48,440 bases of DNA, from positions 1 to 48,440 of the forward strand of contig NZ_JABCPZ010000058.1 in assembly GCF_013283785.1 (NCBI RefSeq), given 5' to 3'. The notes beneath the pieces were generated by a model. The model was not told the origin of the DNA and made no database searches. It was given only the letters and a program-made list of their open reading frames with translations. Position numbers and translations under genes: made by a program. Source of the stretch: Nonomuraea antri. GTDB taxonomy: Bacteria > Actinomycetota > Actinomycetes > Streptosporangiales > Streptosporangiaceae. This document shows positions 15,688 to 24,520 of the stretch, in pieces (within the stretch, counting starts at the first letter, position 1; each line of letters begins with the position of its first letter).

Positions 15688-16548
15688 ATGCCGGCGCCAC
15701 GCCTTTCCGTCCTCGCGTCGCGGGTGAGATTCGAGGAAAAAGCGATCATGACCGCGCTCGAACGGCGCGGTGCCTCCTACGAATATCTCGATTCCCGCGA
15801 GCTGTTCGTATCCGGCGACTCCGAGAAAGCGGAGCACGCGGAAAAGTGCGTACTCAATCGTGAAGTCGGTTACTTCAGGGCGCTCTACGCGGCGAGCGCC
15901 CTGGAGGCGGCGGGGGCGAGCGTGCTCAACTCCTCGCACGCCACGCACATCAGCGGCGACAAGTGGCACGCCTCGGCCGCCCTGCTCGGCGCGGGGCTGC
16001 CGACGCCCAGGACCACCCTGGCGCTCACGCCGGAGTCCGCGCTGGCCGCGCTCGACGAGCTCGGCTACCCGGCGGTCATCAAGCCGCTGGTCGGATCCTG
16101 GGGCCGGCTGGTCACCAAGGTCCCCGACCACGAGACCGCCGCGACCGTGCTCGAGCACGTCGCCGCGCTGCCCTCCCCGCAGGCGCACGTCATCTACCTG
16201 CAGGAGCTGGTGGCCAAGGCGGATCGGGACATCCGTGTGATCGTCGTGGGCGGCCGCGCGCTCGGCGGGACCTTCCGCCGCAGCACGCACTGGCGCACGA
16301 ACGTGGCGAGAGGGGCCGTCAGCGAGCCTCTCACCCTCGGCCCCGACCACGCCGACCTCGCGGTCGCCGCGGCGGCCGCGGTCGGGACGGACATCGCGGG
16401 CGTGGACCTCATGGAGAACGGAGACGGTCAGCTGACCGTGCTCGAGGTCAACGACCGTGTGGAGTTCAGAGGCTTCCAGGAAGCCCACGGTTCGAGAGTC
16501 GACGTGGCTGACGCCATCGCGGCTCACTTCATCGCGAGGGCGGAATGA
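15688..16548 (+). CDS. lysX: LysX-type AmCP-amino acid ligase (ATP-grasp)
   Basis: ATP-grasp ligase of 286 aa, the LysX/RimK family length. It joins the alpha-amino group of an acidic amino acid to the C-terminal Glu of LysW. The ATP-grasp core includes YPAVIKPLVGSWGRLVTKV, VIYLQELVAKADRDIRVIVV and the metal-binding end TVLEVNDRVEF. The start ATG 15688 lies 2 bp after the lysW stop. The substrate-specificity loop (near VEFRGFQEAHG) differs from the lysine and arginine enzymes I remember, so I cannot tell glutamate from 2-aminoadipate by eye. In AmCP clusters glutamate is usual. Confidence 0.93.
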   Translation: MPAPRLSVLASRVRFEEKAIMTALERRGASYEYLDSRELFVSGDSEKAEHAEKCVLNREVGYFRALYAASALEAAGASVLNSSHATHISGDKWHASAALLGAGLPTPRTTLALTPESALAALDELGYPAVIKPLVGSWGRLVTKVPDHETAATVLEHVAALPSPQAHVIYLQELVAKADRDIRVIVVGGRALGGTFRRSTHWRTNVARGAVSEPLTLGPDHADLAVAAAAAVGTDIAGVDLMENGDGQLTVLEVNDRVEFRGFQEAHGSRVDVADAIAAHFIARAE

Positions 16549-17615
16549 ACGACAGTCTTCACCGCAAGGCCATACTGCGCGACGACGGCAAGCTGCGCGT
16601 CGCGGTCGTCGGAGCGGCCGGATACATCGGCGGCGAGCTCCTGCGCCTGCTCATCTCCCACCCGGGCGTCGAGGTCGCGGCGGCCACGTCGCGCACCCTG
16701 CGCGGGCGCCCGATCGACAACATCCACCCCAACCTGCGCGGCCGCACCCGGCTGACCTTCTGTGACGAGGAGCAGCTCGGCCGCTACGACGCGGTGTTCC
16801 TGGCCACGCCGCATCGCGAGACGATGCGCCGGATGCCGGAGTTCCTGCCGCTGGCCGACACGATCATCGACCTGTCCGGCGACTTCCGGCTGCACGACCC
16901 GGGAGTGTACGAGGACTACTACGGCGTGCCGCACGAGTCGCCCGAACTGATCGAGACGTTCGTCCAGGGCCTGGCCGAGCTGCACCGGGACCGCCTGCGC
17001 ACGGCCGGCCGGATCAGCGTGCCCGGCTGCATGGCCACCGCCGGCATCCTCGCCCTCGTGCCGCTGGCCGAGGCGGGGCTGATCGAGGGCGGCCTGGCGG
17101 TCGACGCCAGGACCGGCTCATCCGGCGCCGGGGCGAAGGCGGGGCCGGAGAACCTGCACGCCGAGCGGAGCGGGGCGATGCGCGTCTTCGCCCCGACCAG
17201 GCACCGCCACGAGGCCGAGATCGCGCAGGCCACCGGGCTGCCGGTGAACATGACGGCGACCGGGGTGGAGGCCGTGCGCGGCGTCCAGCTCCTGTGCAAC
17301 GCGCGCCTGACGCCGGGCGTGGACGAGAAGGCCATCCGCGGCGCCTACCGCGCCCGCTACGGCGACGAGCCCTTCATCAGGGTCGTCGCGCACCGGCGCG
17401 GCCTGCACCGCTTCCCGGACTCGAAGATCCTGTCCGGTTCCAACTACTGCGACGTCGGCTTCGCGCTGGAGGACGGCGCCACCAACGTCACCGTGATCTC
17501 CGCGCTGGACAACCTGGTGAAGGGCGGGGCGGGCAACGCCGTGCAGTGCCTGAACGTCCGGTACGGCCTGCCCGAATCGATGGGGCTGGAGTTCCCCGGC
17601 CTGCACCCGAACTGA
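16545..17615 (+). CDS. lysY: LysY/ArgC-type acyl-phosphate reductase acting on LysW-bound substrate
   Basis: NADPH-dependent semialdehyde dehydrogenase of 356 aa. The Rossmann motif VAVVGAAGYIGGELLRLL is at about 18-35. The catalytic Cys is in SVPGCMATAG (about residue 160). The later GSSGAGAKAG segment and the His-bearing HRHEAEIAQ stretch are typical of ArgC/LysY. It would reduce the phosphate made by LysZ to the carrier-bound aldehyde. ATGA overlap with lysX. In this operon the aldehyde is the logical acceptor for transketolase, not arginine synthesis. Confidence 0.92.
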   Translation: MNDSLHRKAILRDDGKLRVAVVGAAGYIGGELLRLLISHPGVEVAAATSRTLRGRPIDNIHPNLRGRTRLTFCDEEQLGRYDAVFLATPHRETMRRMPEFLPLADTIIDLSGDFRLHDPGVYEDYYGVPHESPELIETFVQGLAELHRDRLRTAGRISVPGCMATAGILALVPLAEAGLIEGGLAVDARTGSSGAGAKAGPENLHAERSGAMRVFAPTRHRHEAEIAQATGLPVNMTATGVEAVRGVQLLCNARLTPGVDEKAIRGAYRARYGDEPFIRVVAHRRGLHRFPDSKILSGSNYCDVGFALEDGATNVTVISALDNLVKGGAGNAVQCLNVRYGLPESMGLEFPGLHPN

Positions 17616-17629
17616 TCCGAGGAGTGGTC

Positions 17630-18484
17630 ATGACCATCAGCCCCACCACGCCACGCACCTACAGCCTGGCGGACAAGACCGCCCGCATCAGGGAGCACAT
17701 CGTCGGGATGTGCGCTGGACCCGAGGGCGGTCACGCGGGCGGCTCGCTGTCGCTCGTCGAGATCCTGGCCACCCTGTACTTCCGGATCATGCAGGTCGAT
17801 CCGGAGTTCCCCGGCGCGCCCGACCGCGACGTGCTGCTGCTGAGCAAGGGGCACGGCGGCATCGCCCTGTACGCCACGCTCAGCGAGGCCGGCTTCTTCC
17901 CCGAGGAGTGGCTGAACGACTACGCCAGGCCGGACAGCCACTTCATGGCACACCCCCACCCGGAGATCCCCGGCGTGGAGATGCCGACCGGCTCGCTCGG
18001 CCACGGCCTGGCCCTGGGGCTGGGCTTCTCGCTGGCCTTCAGGCTCGACGGCACCGACCGCCGCTGCTTCGTCATCATGGGCGACGGCGAGCTGCAGGAG
18101 GGCTCGGTGTGGGAGGCGGCCGCGGTGGCCGCCAACCACCGGCTGGACAACCTGGTCGCCATCGTCGACCGCAACCACCTGCAGATCACCGGCGACACCG
18201 ACGTGGTCGGCGGCACCGAGCCGCTGGCCGAGCGGTGGCGCGCGTTCGGCTGGCAGGTGCGCGAGGCCGACGGCCACGACGTCGACGAGCTGACCCTGGC
18301 GCTCGGCACCCCGCCGGCGCCCGGGCGGCCCACGCTCGTCATCGCCCACACCGTCAAGGGCAAGGGCCTGCCGTTCGTCGAGGGCCAGGTGCGCAGCCAC
18401 TACGCGCGGCTGAACGAGCGCCAGCACCAGCGGGCGCTGGCCGCGCTGCGCAAGGCGGCGGAGGCGGACGGGGAGCGCCGATGA
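17630..18484 (+). CDS. Transketolase N-terminal subunit
   Basis: Thiamine-diphosphate half of a split transketolase, 284 aa. It contains LSKGHGGIALYATL, the LGHGLALGLGFSLAFRL stretch and the TPP/Mg motif GDGELQEGSVWEAAAVAANH with the following NHLQ. ATG 17630 follows GAGGAG closely and lies 14 bp after the lysY stop. The C-terminal subunit overlaps by ATGA. In vazabitide-type pathways such an enzyme adds a two-carbon ketol unit to AmCP-bound glutamate semialdehyde; the same role is inferred here. A pentose-phosphate housekeeping enzyme would normally be one chain beside transaldolase genes. Confidence 0.92.
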   Translation: MTISPTTPRTYSLADKTARIREHIVGMCAGPEGGHAGGSLSLVEILATLYFRIMQVDPEFPGAPDRDVLLLSKGHGGIALYATLSEAGFFPEEWLNDYARPDSHFMAHPHPEIPGVEMPTGSLGHGLALGLGFSLAFRLDGTDRRCFVIMGDGELQEGSVWEAAAVAANHRLDNLVAIVDRNHLQITGDTDVVGGTEPLAERWRAFGWQVREADGHDVDELTLALGTPPAPGRPTLVIAHTVKGKGLPFVEGQVRSHYARLNERQHQRALAALRKAAEADGERR

Positions 18485-19428
18485 GCGCCACCGCCCTGCG
18501 CGCCTCCCGCGAGGTCTACCGCGATCTCGTCGCCGAGCTGCTGCCCGGCGACGAGCGGCTGGTGTGCCTGGACACCGACACCGGGCTGTTCGGCGGGGTG
18601 GACTTCGGCCCCGCCGCCGACCGGTACATCAACCTGGGCATCGCCGAGCACACGCTCATGGGCGCGGCCGCCGGCCTGGCCAAGGAGGGGCGGCACCCGC
18701 TGGTCAACACGATGGCGGCGTTCGCCGCCTCGCGGGCCGCGGAAGCCGTCAAGATCGACATCGCGATGAACGGGCTGCCCGTCCTCATCGCGGCCACCCA
18801 CTCCGGCGTGTCCGCCGGGCATCTCGGCCCCACGCACCACGCGCTGGAGGACCTGGCCGTCATGCGGACGCTGCCCAACATGACCGTCGTGGCGCCGGGC
18901 GACGCCGCCACGACCGAGTCCCTGTTCAGGCAGGCCGTCGCGCTGCCGAGCCCGGTCTACTTCCGGCTGGGCCGCGGCCCCACCCCGGCGCTGCCGCCAG
19001 GACCTCCGGTCCGGCTGGGCCGGGCGCAGGTGCTGCGCCGCGGCCTGGACGTCACCATCGCCGCCAGCGGCCCGTACCCGGTGCTGGCCGCGCTGGAGGC
19101 CGCGGACCTGCTGGCCCGCGACGGCGTCCGGGCGGCCGTGCTGCACGTGCACACGATCAAGCCGCTCGACACCGCCACGCTGGCCGGCTGGGCCAGCGCG
19201 ACCGGACTGGTGATCACCGTGGAGGAGCACTGGGCCTCGGCCGGGTTCGGCTCGGCGGTCGCCGAGTGCCTGACCGAGATCATGCCGGTCCGGGTGCACC
19301 GGGTGGCGATGCCCGACGCGTTCGTCTCGATCGCCGGCGACCAGCGTCACCTGCTGCGCCGTGCCGGCGTCACCGCCGGGGCGGTCGCCGAGCGGGCCCG
19401 CGCGGCACTCGGCAGAAAGGACGCCTGA
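18481..19428 (+). CDS. Transketolase C-terminal subunit
   Basis: Second half of the split transketolase, 315 aa. The pyrimidine-binding domain carries the catalytic Glu in INLGIAEHTLMGAAAGLA and the AATHSGVSAGHLGPTHHALE stretch. The C-terminal regulatory-like domain includes VHTIKPLD and VEEHWASAGFGSAVAE. Start ATG 18481 overlaps the N subunit stop, and its own stop overlaps the acyl ligase start, so the row is one transcript. Together the two chains rebuild a complete enzyme of about 600 aa. No residues appear lost. Confidence 0.92.
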   Translation: MSATALRASREVYRDLVAELLPGDERLVCLDTDTGLFGGVDFGPAADRYINLGIAEHTLMGAAAGLAKEGRHPLVNTMAAFAASRAAEAVKIDIAMNGLPVLIAATHSGVSAGHLGPTHHALEDLAVMRTLPNMTVVAPGDAATTESLFRQAVALPSPVYFRLGRGPTPALPPGPPVRLGRAQVLRRGLDVTIAASGPYPVLAALEAADLLARDGVRAAVLHVHTIKPLDTATLAGWASATGLVITVEEHWASAGFGSAVAECLTEIMPVRVHRVAMPDAFVSIAGDQRHLLRRAGVTAGAVAERARAALGRKDA

Positions 19429-21086
19429 TGACCAGCACCACCGCCGAGTCCACCACCGGAGACGTCCTCGCGCTGCCCGCCGAGGCGGAGCTGTTCCGCG
19501 CGGCCGGCTGGTGGCGGACGGAGACCATCCTGGACGACCTGCGCCGGGCCGTCGCCGTCCACCCGGCCAAGCCCGCCCTGGTCTGCTACCAGGACGGCGC
19601 GGCCGTCACCGTCACCTACGCCGACCTGGCCGAACGCGTCGACCGGCTGGCCACGGGCCTGCTGCGGCTCGGCGTGCGCCGCCACGACGTGGTGAGCCTG
19701 CAACTGCCCAACTCCTGGCAGCTGATCGCCTCGATCCTGGCCTGCGCCAGGATCGGCGCGGTCGCCGGCCCGATCGTGCCGATCATGCGCAGGCGCGAGG
19801 TCGAGTTCATGACCACGCTGACGCGCAGCCCCGTCTACATCGCCGCGGCCGAGTTCCGCGGCTTCTCCTACGCCGATATGAGCGCCGAGGTCGCCGCGGC
19901 GGTCCCGACGCTGCGCCACCGCGTGCTCCTCGGCGCAGGCGACCATGCCGGGGAGGGCGTGCTCGACTTCGAGCGCGACCTGCTGAGCACCGAACCGGCC
20001 GGCCCCGACCTGCTGGACGCGCTGGAGGCGGGCCCGGACGACCCGGCCCAGCTCATCTTCACCTCCGGCACGACCGGAGAGCCCAAGGGCGTCGTGCACA
20101 GCCACAACACCCTGTACGCGATGAACCGCGCCCAGGCGGACGTGCTCGGCCTGAGCCCCGACGAGGTCACCGCGATGGGCTCGCCCACCACCCACCAGGC
20201 CGGATACACCTGGAACTTCGTCATGCCGCTGCTGCTCGGCGCGACCGCCGTCCAGGTCGACACCTGGGACGCCGGCCGGATGCTGGGCATCCTGGAGGAG
20301 CGGGCGGTGACGTTCTTCATGGGCGCGCCCACGTTCCTGTCCGACCTCATCGAGGCCCAGCGCGCCGCGCCGCGCGACCTGCGGGCGCTGCGCACGTTCG
20401 CCACCGGCAGCGCGCCCATCGCGCCGGCCCTGGTGGAGGACGCCGACCAGGTGCTCGGCTGCCGGGTCTACGCGCTGTGGGGCATGTCGGAGAACGGCTG
20501 CGTGACCATCACCAGGCCCGCCGACCCGCCGCTGCGCGCCGCGGAGAGCGACGGCACGGTGGTGCCCGGCATGCGGGTCAGGGTGGCCGACAAGTCCGGC
20601 CGCCCGGTGCCGCCGGGGGAGTCGGGGCTGCTGCAGGTGCGCGGCGCGTCCCAGTGCCTGGGCTACTACCGCCGGCCAGAGGTGTACGCCGAGTCGGTGA
20701 CCGCCGACGGCTGGTTCGACACCGGTGACCTGGCCCGCGACGACGGCCACGGCGGCATCCGCATCACCGGCCGGGTCAAGGACATCATCATGCGCGGCGC
20801 GGAGAACATCCCGGTCGTCGAGGTCGAGGGCGCCCTGCTGCGCCACGCGGCGATCAGGGACGCGGCCGTCATCGGCTACCCGGACGAGCGGCTGGGCGAG
20901 CGCGCCTGCGCCGTCCTGGTCACCACCGGCGGCCCGCTCACGCTCGACGACCTGCGGGCCCACCTGTCCGGGCTCGGCATGGCCAAGCAGTACTGGCCGG
21001 AGCGGGTGGAGATCGTGCCGTCCCTGCCCCGCACCCCCTCGGGGAAGATCCAGAAATTCGCCCTCCGAGACGCGCTGAGGAACTGA
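19428..21086 (+). CDS. AMP-forming acyl-CoA/acyl-ACP ligase
   Basis: ANL-superfamily ligase of 552 aa. The A3-type loop IFTSGTTGEPKGVVHSH is near 205-221. YALWGMSENG and GWFDTGDLA follow, and the catalytic Lys is in the terminal TPSGKIQKF. General appearance is closest to cyclohexanecarboxylate-type CoA ligases, so it likely activates a carboxylic acid. TGATG junction with the transketolase gene, and the acyl-CoA dehydrogenase starts 1 bp after its stop, suggesting that ligase and dehydrogenase act in series on one acyl group. The substrate is unknown. It might also acylate the amino-acid product, but that is speculative. Confidence 0.85.
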   Translation: MTSTTAESTTGDVLALPAEAELFRAAGWWRTETILDDLRRAVAVHPAKPALVCYQDGAAVTVTYADLAERVDRLATGLLRLGVRRHDVVSLQLPNSWQLIASILACARIGAVAGPIVPIMRRREVEFMTTLTRSPVYIAAAEFRGFSYADMSAEVAAAVPTLRHRVLLGAGDHAGEGVLDFERDLLSTEPAGPDLLDALEAGPDDPAQLIFTSGTTGEPKGVVHSHNTLYAMNRAQADVLGLSPDEVTAMGSPTTHQAGYTWNFVMPLLLGATAVQVDTWDAGRMLGILEERAVTFFMGAPTFLSDLIEAQRAAPRDLRALRTFATGSAPIAPALVEDADQVLGCRVYALWGMSENGCVTITRPADPPLRAAESDGTVVPGMRVRVADKSGRPVPPGESGLLQVRGASQCLGYYRRPEVYAESVTADGWFDTGDLARDDGHGGIRITGRVKDIIMRGAENIPVVEVEGALLRHAAIRDAAVIGYPDERLGERACAVLVTTGGPLTLDDLRAHLSGLGMAKQYWPERVEIVPSLPRTPSGKIQKFALRDALRN

Positions 21087-21087
21087 C

Positions 21088-22227
21088 GTGGACTTCGACT
21101 TCACCACCGCACAGAACGCCCTGGCCAAGCAGGTCAGGAGATTCGCCGCCGAGCGGGTCGCGCCCTTCAGGCGCGACGCCGACGTGCGCGGCTCCTACCG
21201 TCCCGGGCTGCTGGCCGACCTGGCCGACGAGGGACTGTTCGCGCTGCGCCTGCCCGAGGCGTACGGCGGCAGGAACCTGGACGCGGTCAGCGCCGGCATC
21301 GTCCTGGAGGAACTGGCCGCGGCCGACCTGTCGGTGTGCTTCCCGGTGCTCAACGCCGCGCTGGTGGGCGGCGTGCTGGCGGCCAACGGCAGCCCCGAGC
21401 AACTGGCGCGGTGGCTGCCGCCGATCGCCAGGGGCGAGGCCGTGCTGGCGCTCGGCCTGACCGAACCGGGACACGGCACCGACGCCGGCAACATCGAGAT
21501 GACGGCCAGGCCCGACGGCGACGGATGGATCCTGACCGGCGAGAAGACGTCGATCATGTCCGCCGCCTACGCCACGCACTGCCTGCTGTTCGCCAGGACC
21601 GGCGAGGCGGGGCCGCACGGCATCACCGCGTTCTACGTCCCGCTGGAGGAGGTGCGCCGCCAGCGCCTGGACGACCTGGGCTGCCGCGCCGGCGGCCGGG
21701 GCCGGCTGGTCTTCGAGGGCCTGCGCGCCGGGCCCGAGCACGTGGTCGGCGGCGTCGGCCGCGGGTTCGCCCAGGTGATGCGCGGCTTCGGCGTCTCCAG
21801 GGCGCTGATCGCGCTGATGGCCATCGCGGTCGGCCGGGCGGCGCTGGACGAGGCGTTCGCGCACGCCGGCTCCAGGCAGGCCTTCGGCCAGCCCATCGGC
21901 CGGTTCCAGTCGGTGTCGTTCCCGCTGGTGGAGCACGCGACGATGCTGCACGCGGCGCGGCTGGTGTCGTTCGAGGCGCTGTGGCGCGCCGACGCGGGCC
22001 TGGACCCGCGCGAGTCGGCCAACATGGCCAAGTGGTGGGCGCCCAGGGCCGCGATGGAGGCCGCGCACCAGGCGCTGCTCACGCTCGGGCACCTCGGCTG
22101 GTCGGAGGACGGCCCCGTGGCCCAGCGGCTGCGCGACGTCATCGGGCTGCAGCTCGCCGACGGCACCGCCGCCGCGACCAAGCTTGTGGTCGCCCGCCGC
22201 CTGCTCGGCAGGGAGAACGCCCCGTGA
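21088..22227 (+). CDS. Acyl-CoA dehydrogenase family flavoprotein
   Basis: ACAD-fold FAD enzyme of 379 aa. The flavin/substrate motif LGLTEPGHGTDAGNI is near residues 125-139, followed by GWILTGEKTSIMS. The helical C-terminal domain includes RQAFGQPIGRFQSV. At the place where many ACADs read YEGT it has LADGT, so the base Glu of those enzymes may be Asp here, though families differ in where the base sits. GTG start at 21088. It is the last gene of the plus operon. It would oxidise the acyl thioester made by the preceding ligase, or act as an amine or nitro-type flavoenzyme. The exact reaction is unresolved. Confidence 0.85.
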   Translation: MDFDFTTAQNALAKQVRRFAAERVAPFRRDADVRGSYRPGLLADLADEGLFALRLPEAYGGRNLDAVSAGIVLEELAAADLSVCFPVLNAALVGGVLAANGSPEQLARWLPPIARGEAVLALGLTEPGHGTDAGNIEMTARPDGDGWILTGEKTSIMSAAYATHCLLFARTGEAGPHGITAFYVPLEEVRRQRLDDLGCRAGGRGRLVFEGLRAGPEHVVGGVGRGFAQVMRGFGVSRALIALMAIAVGRAALDEAFAHAGSRQAFGQPIGRFQSVSFPLVEHATMLHAARLVSFEALWRADAGLDPRESANMAKWWAPRAAMEAAHQALLTLGHLGWSEDGPVAQRLRDVIGLQLADGTAAATKLVVARRLLGRENAP

Positions 22228-22249
22228 CCTTTTCGCCGTGCGCGCTCGA

Positions 22250-22281
22250 CCGGGCCGTCCGCCCCAGAAGGGACGACCCGG
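22250..22281. terminator. Hairpin between convergent AmCP operon and CGNR gene
   Basis: CCGGGCCGTCC (22250-22260) pairs with GGACGACCCGG (22271-22281) except for one base, around a 10-nt loop. It sits in the 74-bp convergent gap (22228-22301) and can end transcripts from both sides. No T-tract. Confidence 0.5.
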
Positions 22282-22301
22282 CCTGCTGGCCTGATCCGGG
22301 C

Positions 22302-22859
22302 TCAGCCGCGCTTCCTGGACTCCCGGTAGGCGCGCATCTTCGACCGGGTGCCGCAGATCTCCATCGAGCACCAGCGGCCGGTGCGGTTGCGGGAGCGGTC
22401 GTAGAAGGCCCACTCGCAGGCGTGCTCGTGGCAGGCCTTGAGCCGCTGCCACGACCCCTCGATCACCGACTCGGTCACCGCGGCGAGCACGGTGGCGAAC
22501 GCGCCGCGCACGCCGTGCTGCGCCGGGCCGAGGCCGATCGCGCCGCTGCCGTCGAACTCCACGACGAGCGGGCAGCCGCGGGCGACGTGCTCGACGGTGC
22601 CGCGCGCCGCCGGGTCGGCGTCGCCGCCGTTGTGCTCGCGCAGCAGGGCGCGCAGCGCCTCGCGCAGAATGACGGCCTCACGCCGGTCGAGCTCGCCGGG
22701 CGCCGGCACGTCGAAGCCGTGGCGGCGCAGCCAGCCGCCGAAGCCTTCGACGGTGGCGAACTCGTCGGGGCCGAACTCGACGTTGAGGCTATTCACGAAG
22801 GACTGCACGAGCGCGAGCCGGCCGGGCGCGATGGCCCTGTTCCCCGGTTGTCCCTTCAT
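22302..22859 (-). CDS. CGNR zinc-finger (ABATE-type) transcriptional regulator
   Basis: Regulator of 185 aa. The N-terminal ABATE-like domain covers 1-140. The C-terminal zinc-finger block CHEHACEWAFYDRSRN...CSMEICGTRSKMRAY has the four spaced Cys. CGNR is CGTR here, a mild variant. The start is taken as ATG 22859; no strong Shine-Dalgarno is visible, so the message may be leaderless. It diverges from the MFS exporter, with the 25-bp TTACCG/CCGGT element (22870-22894) 11 bp upstream of its start. A near-copy of that element stands before the benzoxazole operon, making this protein the best candidate to bind it. Confidence 0.85.
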   Translation of the reverse strand: MKGQPGNRAIAPGRLALVQSFVNSLNVEFGPDEFATVEGFGGWLRRHGFDVPAPGELDRREAVILREALRALLREHNGGDADPAARGTVEHVARGCPLVVEFDGSGAIGLGPAQHGVRGAFATVLAAVTESVIEGSWQRLKACHEHACEWAFYDRSRNRTGRWCSMEICGTRSKMRAYRESRKRG

Positions 22860-22869
22860 ACAGACCACA

Positions 22870-22894
22870 TTACCGCCAAAACCATTTCGCCGGT
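22870..22894. promoter_or_regulatory. Operator-like element TTACCG-N14-CCGGT, copy A
   Basis: The imperfect inverted repeat (ACCG...CGGT) lies between the divergent CGNR (22859) and MFS (23059) genes. The same ends with identical 14-nt spacing recur at 24521-24545. It overlaps the likely CGNR promoter. The remainder of the 199-bp gap shows no ORF I can support. Confidence 0.45.
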
Positions 22895-23058
22895 AGTCCT
22901 CTCGGAGAACGGATCCAGGCCGCCGGTGCACCTTCGCCTCAGGGAGAGGAGGCACGGCATCCGGGCCCACGAATACCTCCTGACCCCTAACACGTCCCAC
23001 AGCTAGGCCGAGCGGCCTGGCTGCCATCCAGCCTGGTCTATCCAGAAAGGAAAGGCAC

Positions 23059-24462
23059 ATGTCGGAAAACACAGTCCGGCGCCCGCCGCTGGGGCTGCTC
23101 TGCACGGCCCAGTTCATGCTGGTGCTCGACTTCGCGATCGTGAACGTGGCCCTGCCGTCCATGCAGCGCGACCTGGGCTTCACCGACGCCGCCCTGCAGT
23201 GGGTCGTCGGCGCGTACGCGCTGTTCTACGGCGGCTTCCTGCTGCTCGGCGGGCGGCTCGGCGACCTGGTCGGCCGCAAGCGCATGTTCGTCGGCGGCCT
23301 GGCCGTCTTCACCGCCGCCTCGCTGGTGGGCGGCTTCGCCACCGAGCCGATCGTGCTCGTGCTCTCGCGTGCCCTGCAGGGCCTGTCGGCGGCCGCGGTC
23401 TCGCCCGCGGTGCTCGCGCTGATCGCCGGCGGCTTCACCGAGCCCAAGGCGCGGGCCAAGGCCATGGGCATCTTCGGCGCCGTCGCGTCGGCCGGCTTCA
23501 CCGGCGGCGTCCTGTTCGGCGGCATCCTCACCGAGTACCTGGGCTGGCGCTCGGTCATGTGGGTGAACGTCCCGGTCGGCATCCTGCTGGTGCTGGCCGC
23601 GATCAAGGCGCTGAACGCCGACCACGCCCAGGCCCGCGGCGGACGGGTGGACGTCCCCGGCGCGATCCTGGTCACCGGCGGCATGAGCGCCATCATCTAC
23701 GCGCTGACCGTGGCCGCCGAGACCGGCTGGGGCGCGCCCGGCGTGCTGTGGCCGCTCATCGGCGGCGGCGTCGCGCTGATCGCGTTCCTGGTGCTGCAGT
23801 CGCGGCTGTCCGCGCCGCTGGTGCCCCTGTCCATCTTCGCCAACCGCGGGGTGACGACGGGCAACGCGATCGCGTTCCTGTCCGGCGGCGTCATGTCGAT
23901 CTCGACGTTCTTCATGAGCGTCTACATGCAGCAGGTGCTCGGCTTCTCGGCCATCCAGACCGGTCTCGCGTTCTTCCCGCAGGCGCTCATCGTGGTGCTG
24001 GCCAGCAAGAACGTGGCCATGACGACCGGTTCCAAGGGCGCTCGCCCGGTGCTGCTCGGCGGCGCGGTGGTGCTGACGGCCGGCTCGCTGCTGCTGACCG
24101 GCATCCCGGTGGACGGCTCGTTCTGGGCCGACATCCTGCCGGGCGGCCTGCTGCTCGGCCTCGGTGTCACGGTCATGATGATCAGCACCGCGGTGGCGGG
24201 CACGCATGGTGTGCCGATCCAGCGCATGGGCCTGGCCTCCGGGCTCTACAACTCCAGCAGGCAGCTCGGCGTCGGCCTGTGGCTGGCGGTCGGTGTCACG
24301 GCCTCCGGTCTCGCGGGCAACGTCGGCATCCAGGCGTACCACACCGCGTTCTGGCTGTCGGCCGGGCTGTCGGTGCTGATCGCCGTGCTGGCCGTGTTCG
24401 TGCCCACGACCAGGGCCGCGGCTCCCGCCGCCCCGGCGCGTGAGGCGGTCGCCAGCAAGTAA
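23059..24462 (+). CDS. DHA2-family (EmrB/QacA) MFS drug exporter
   Basis: Proton-driven efflux pump of 467 aa with about 14 predicted membrane segments. Motif A GGRLGDLVGRKRMFVGG lies in the loop after segment 2. LDFAIVNVALPSM in segment 1 is the usual DHA2 signature. Start ATG 23059 follows AGAAAGGAAAGG. A strong terminator (24473-24506) lies just after the stop. It is divergent from the CGNR regulator, a common regulator/exporter arrangement. Placed between the AmCP and benzoxazole sets, it probably exports a product of one of them and gives self-resistance. Confidence 0.93.
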   Translation: MSENTVRRPPLGLLCTAQFMLVLDFAIVNVALPSMQRDLGFTDAALQWVVGAYALFYGGFLLLGGRLGDLVGRKRMFVGGLAVFTAASLVGGFATEPIVLVLSRALQGLSAAAVSPAVLALIAGGFTEPKARAKAMGIFGAVASAGFTGGVLFGGILTEYLGWRSVMWVNVPVGILLVLAAIKALNADHAQARGGRVDVPGAILVTGGMSAIIYALTVAAETGWGAPGVLWPLIGGGVALIAFLVLQSRLSAPLVPLSIFANRGVTTGNAIAFLSGGVMSISTFFMSVYMQQVLGFSAIQTGLAFFPQALIVVLASKNVAMTTGSKGARPVLLGGAVVLTAGSLLLTGIPVDGSFWADILPGGLLLGLGVTVMMISTAVAGTHGVPIQRMGLASGLYNSSRQLGVGLWLAVGVTASGLAGNVGIQAYHTAFWLSAGLSVLIAVLAVFVPTTRAAAPAAPAREAVASK

Positions 24463-24472
24463 CCCCACCCCC

Positions 24473-24506
24473 AGAAAGGGCCCGTCCGCGCGGACGGGCC
24501 CTTTCT
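24473..24506 (+). terminator. Strong intrinsic terminator after the MFS gene
   Basis: AGAAAGGGCCCGTCC (24473-24487) pairs perfectly over 15 bp with GGACGGGCCCTTTCT (24492-24506) around a GCGC loop, followed by GTTT. Confidence 0.9.
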
Positions 24507-24520
24507 GTTTGACTCGATGG

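Noticed and set aside
15500..17615. Primary lysine or arginine biosynthesis via LysW
   Set aside because: No homoaconitase, homocitrate synthase, argJ, argD or argF is present, and transketolase, sulfotransferase and encapsulin-like genes share the operons.
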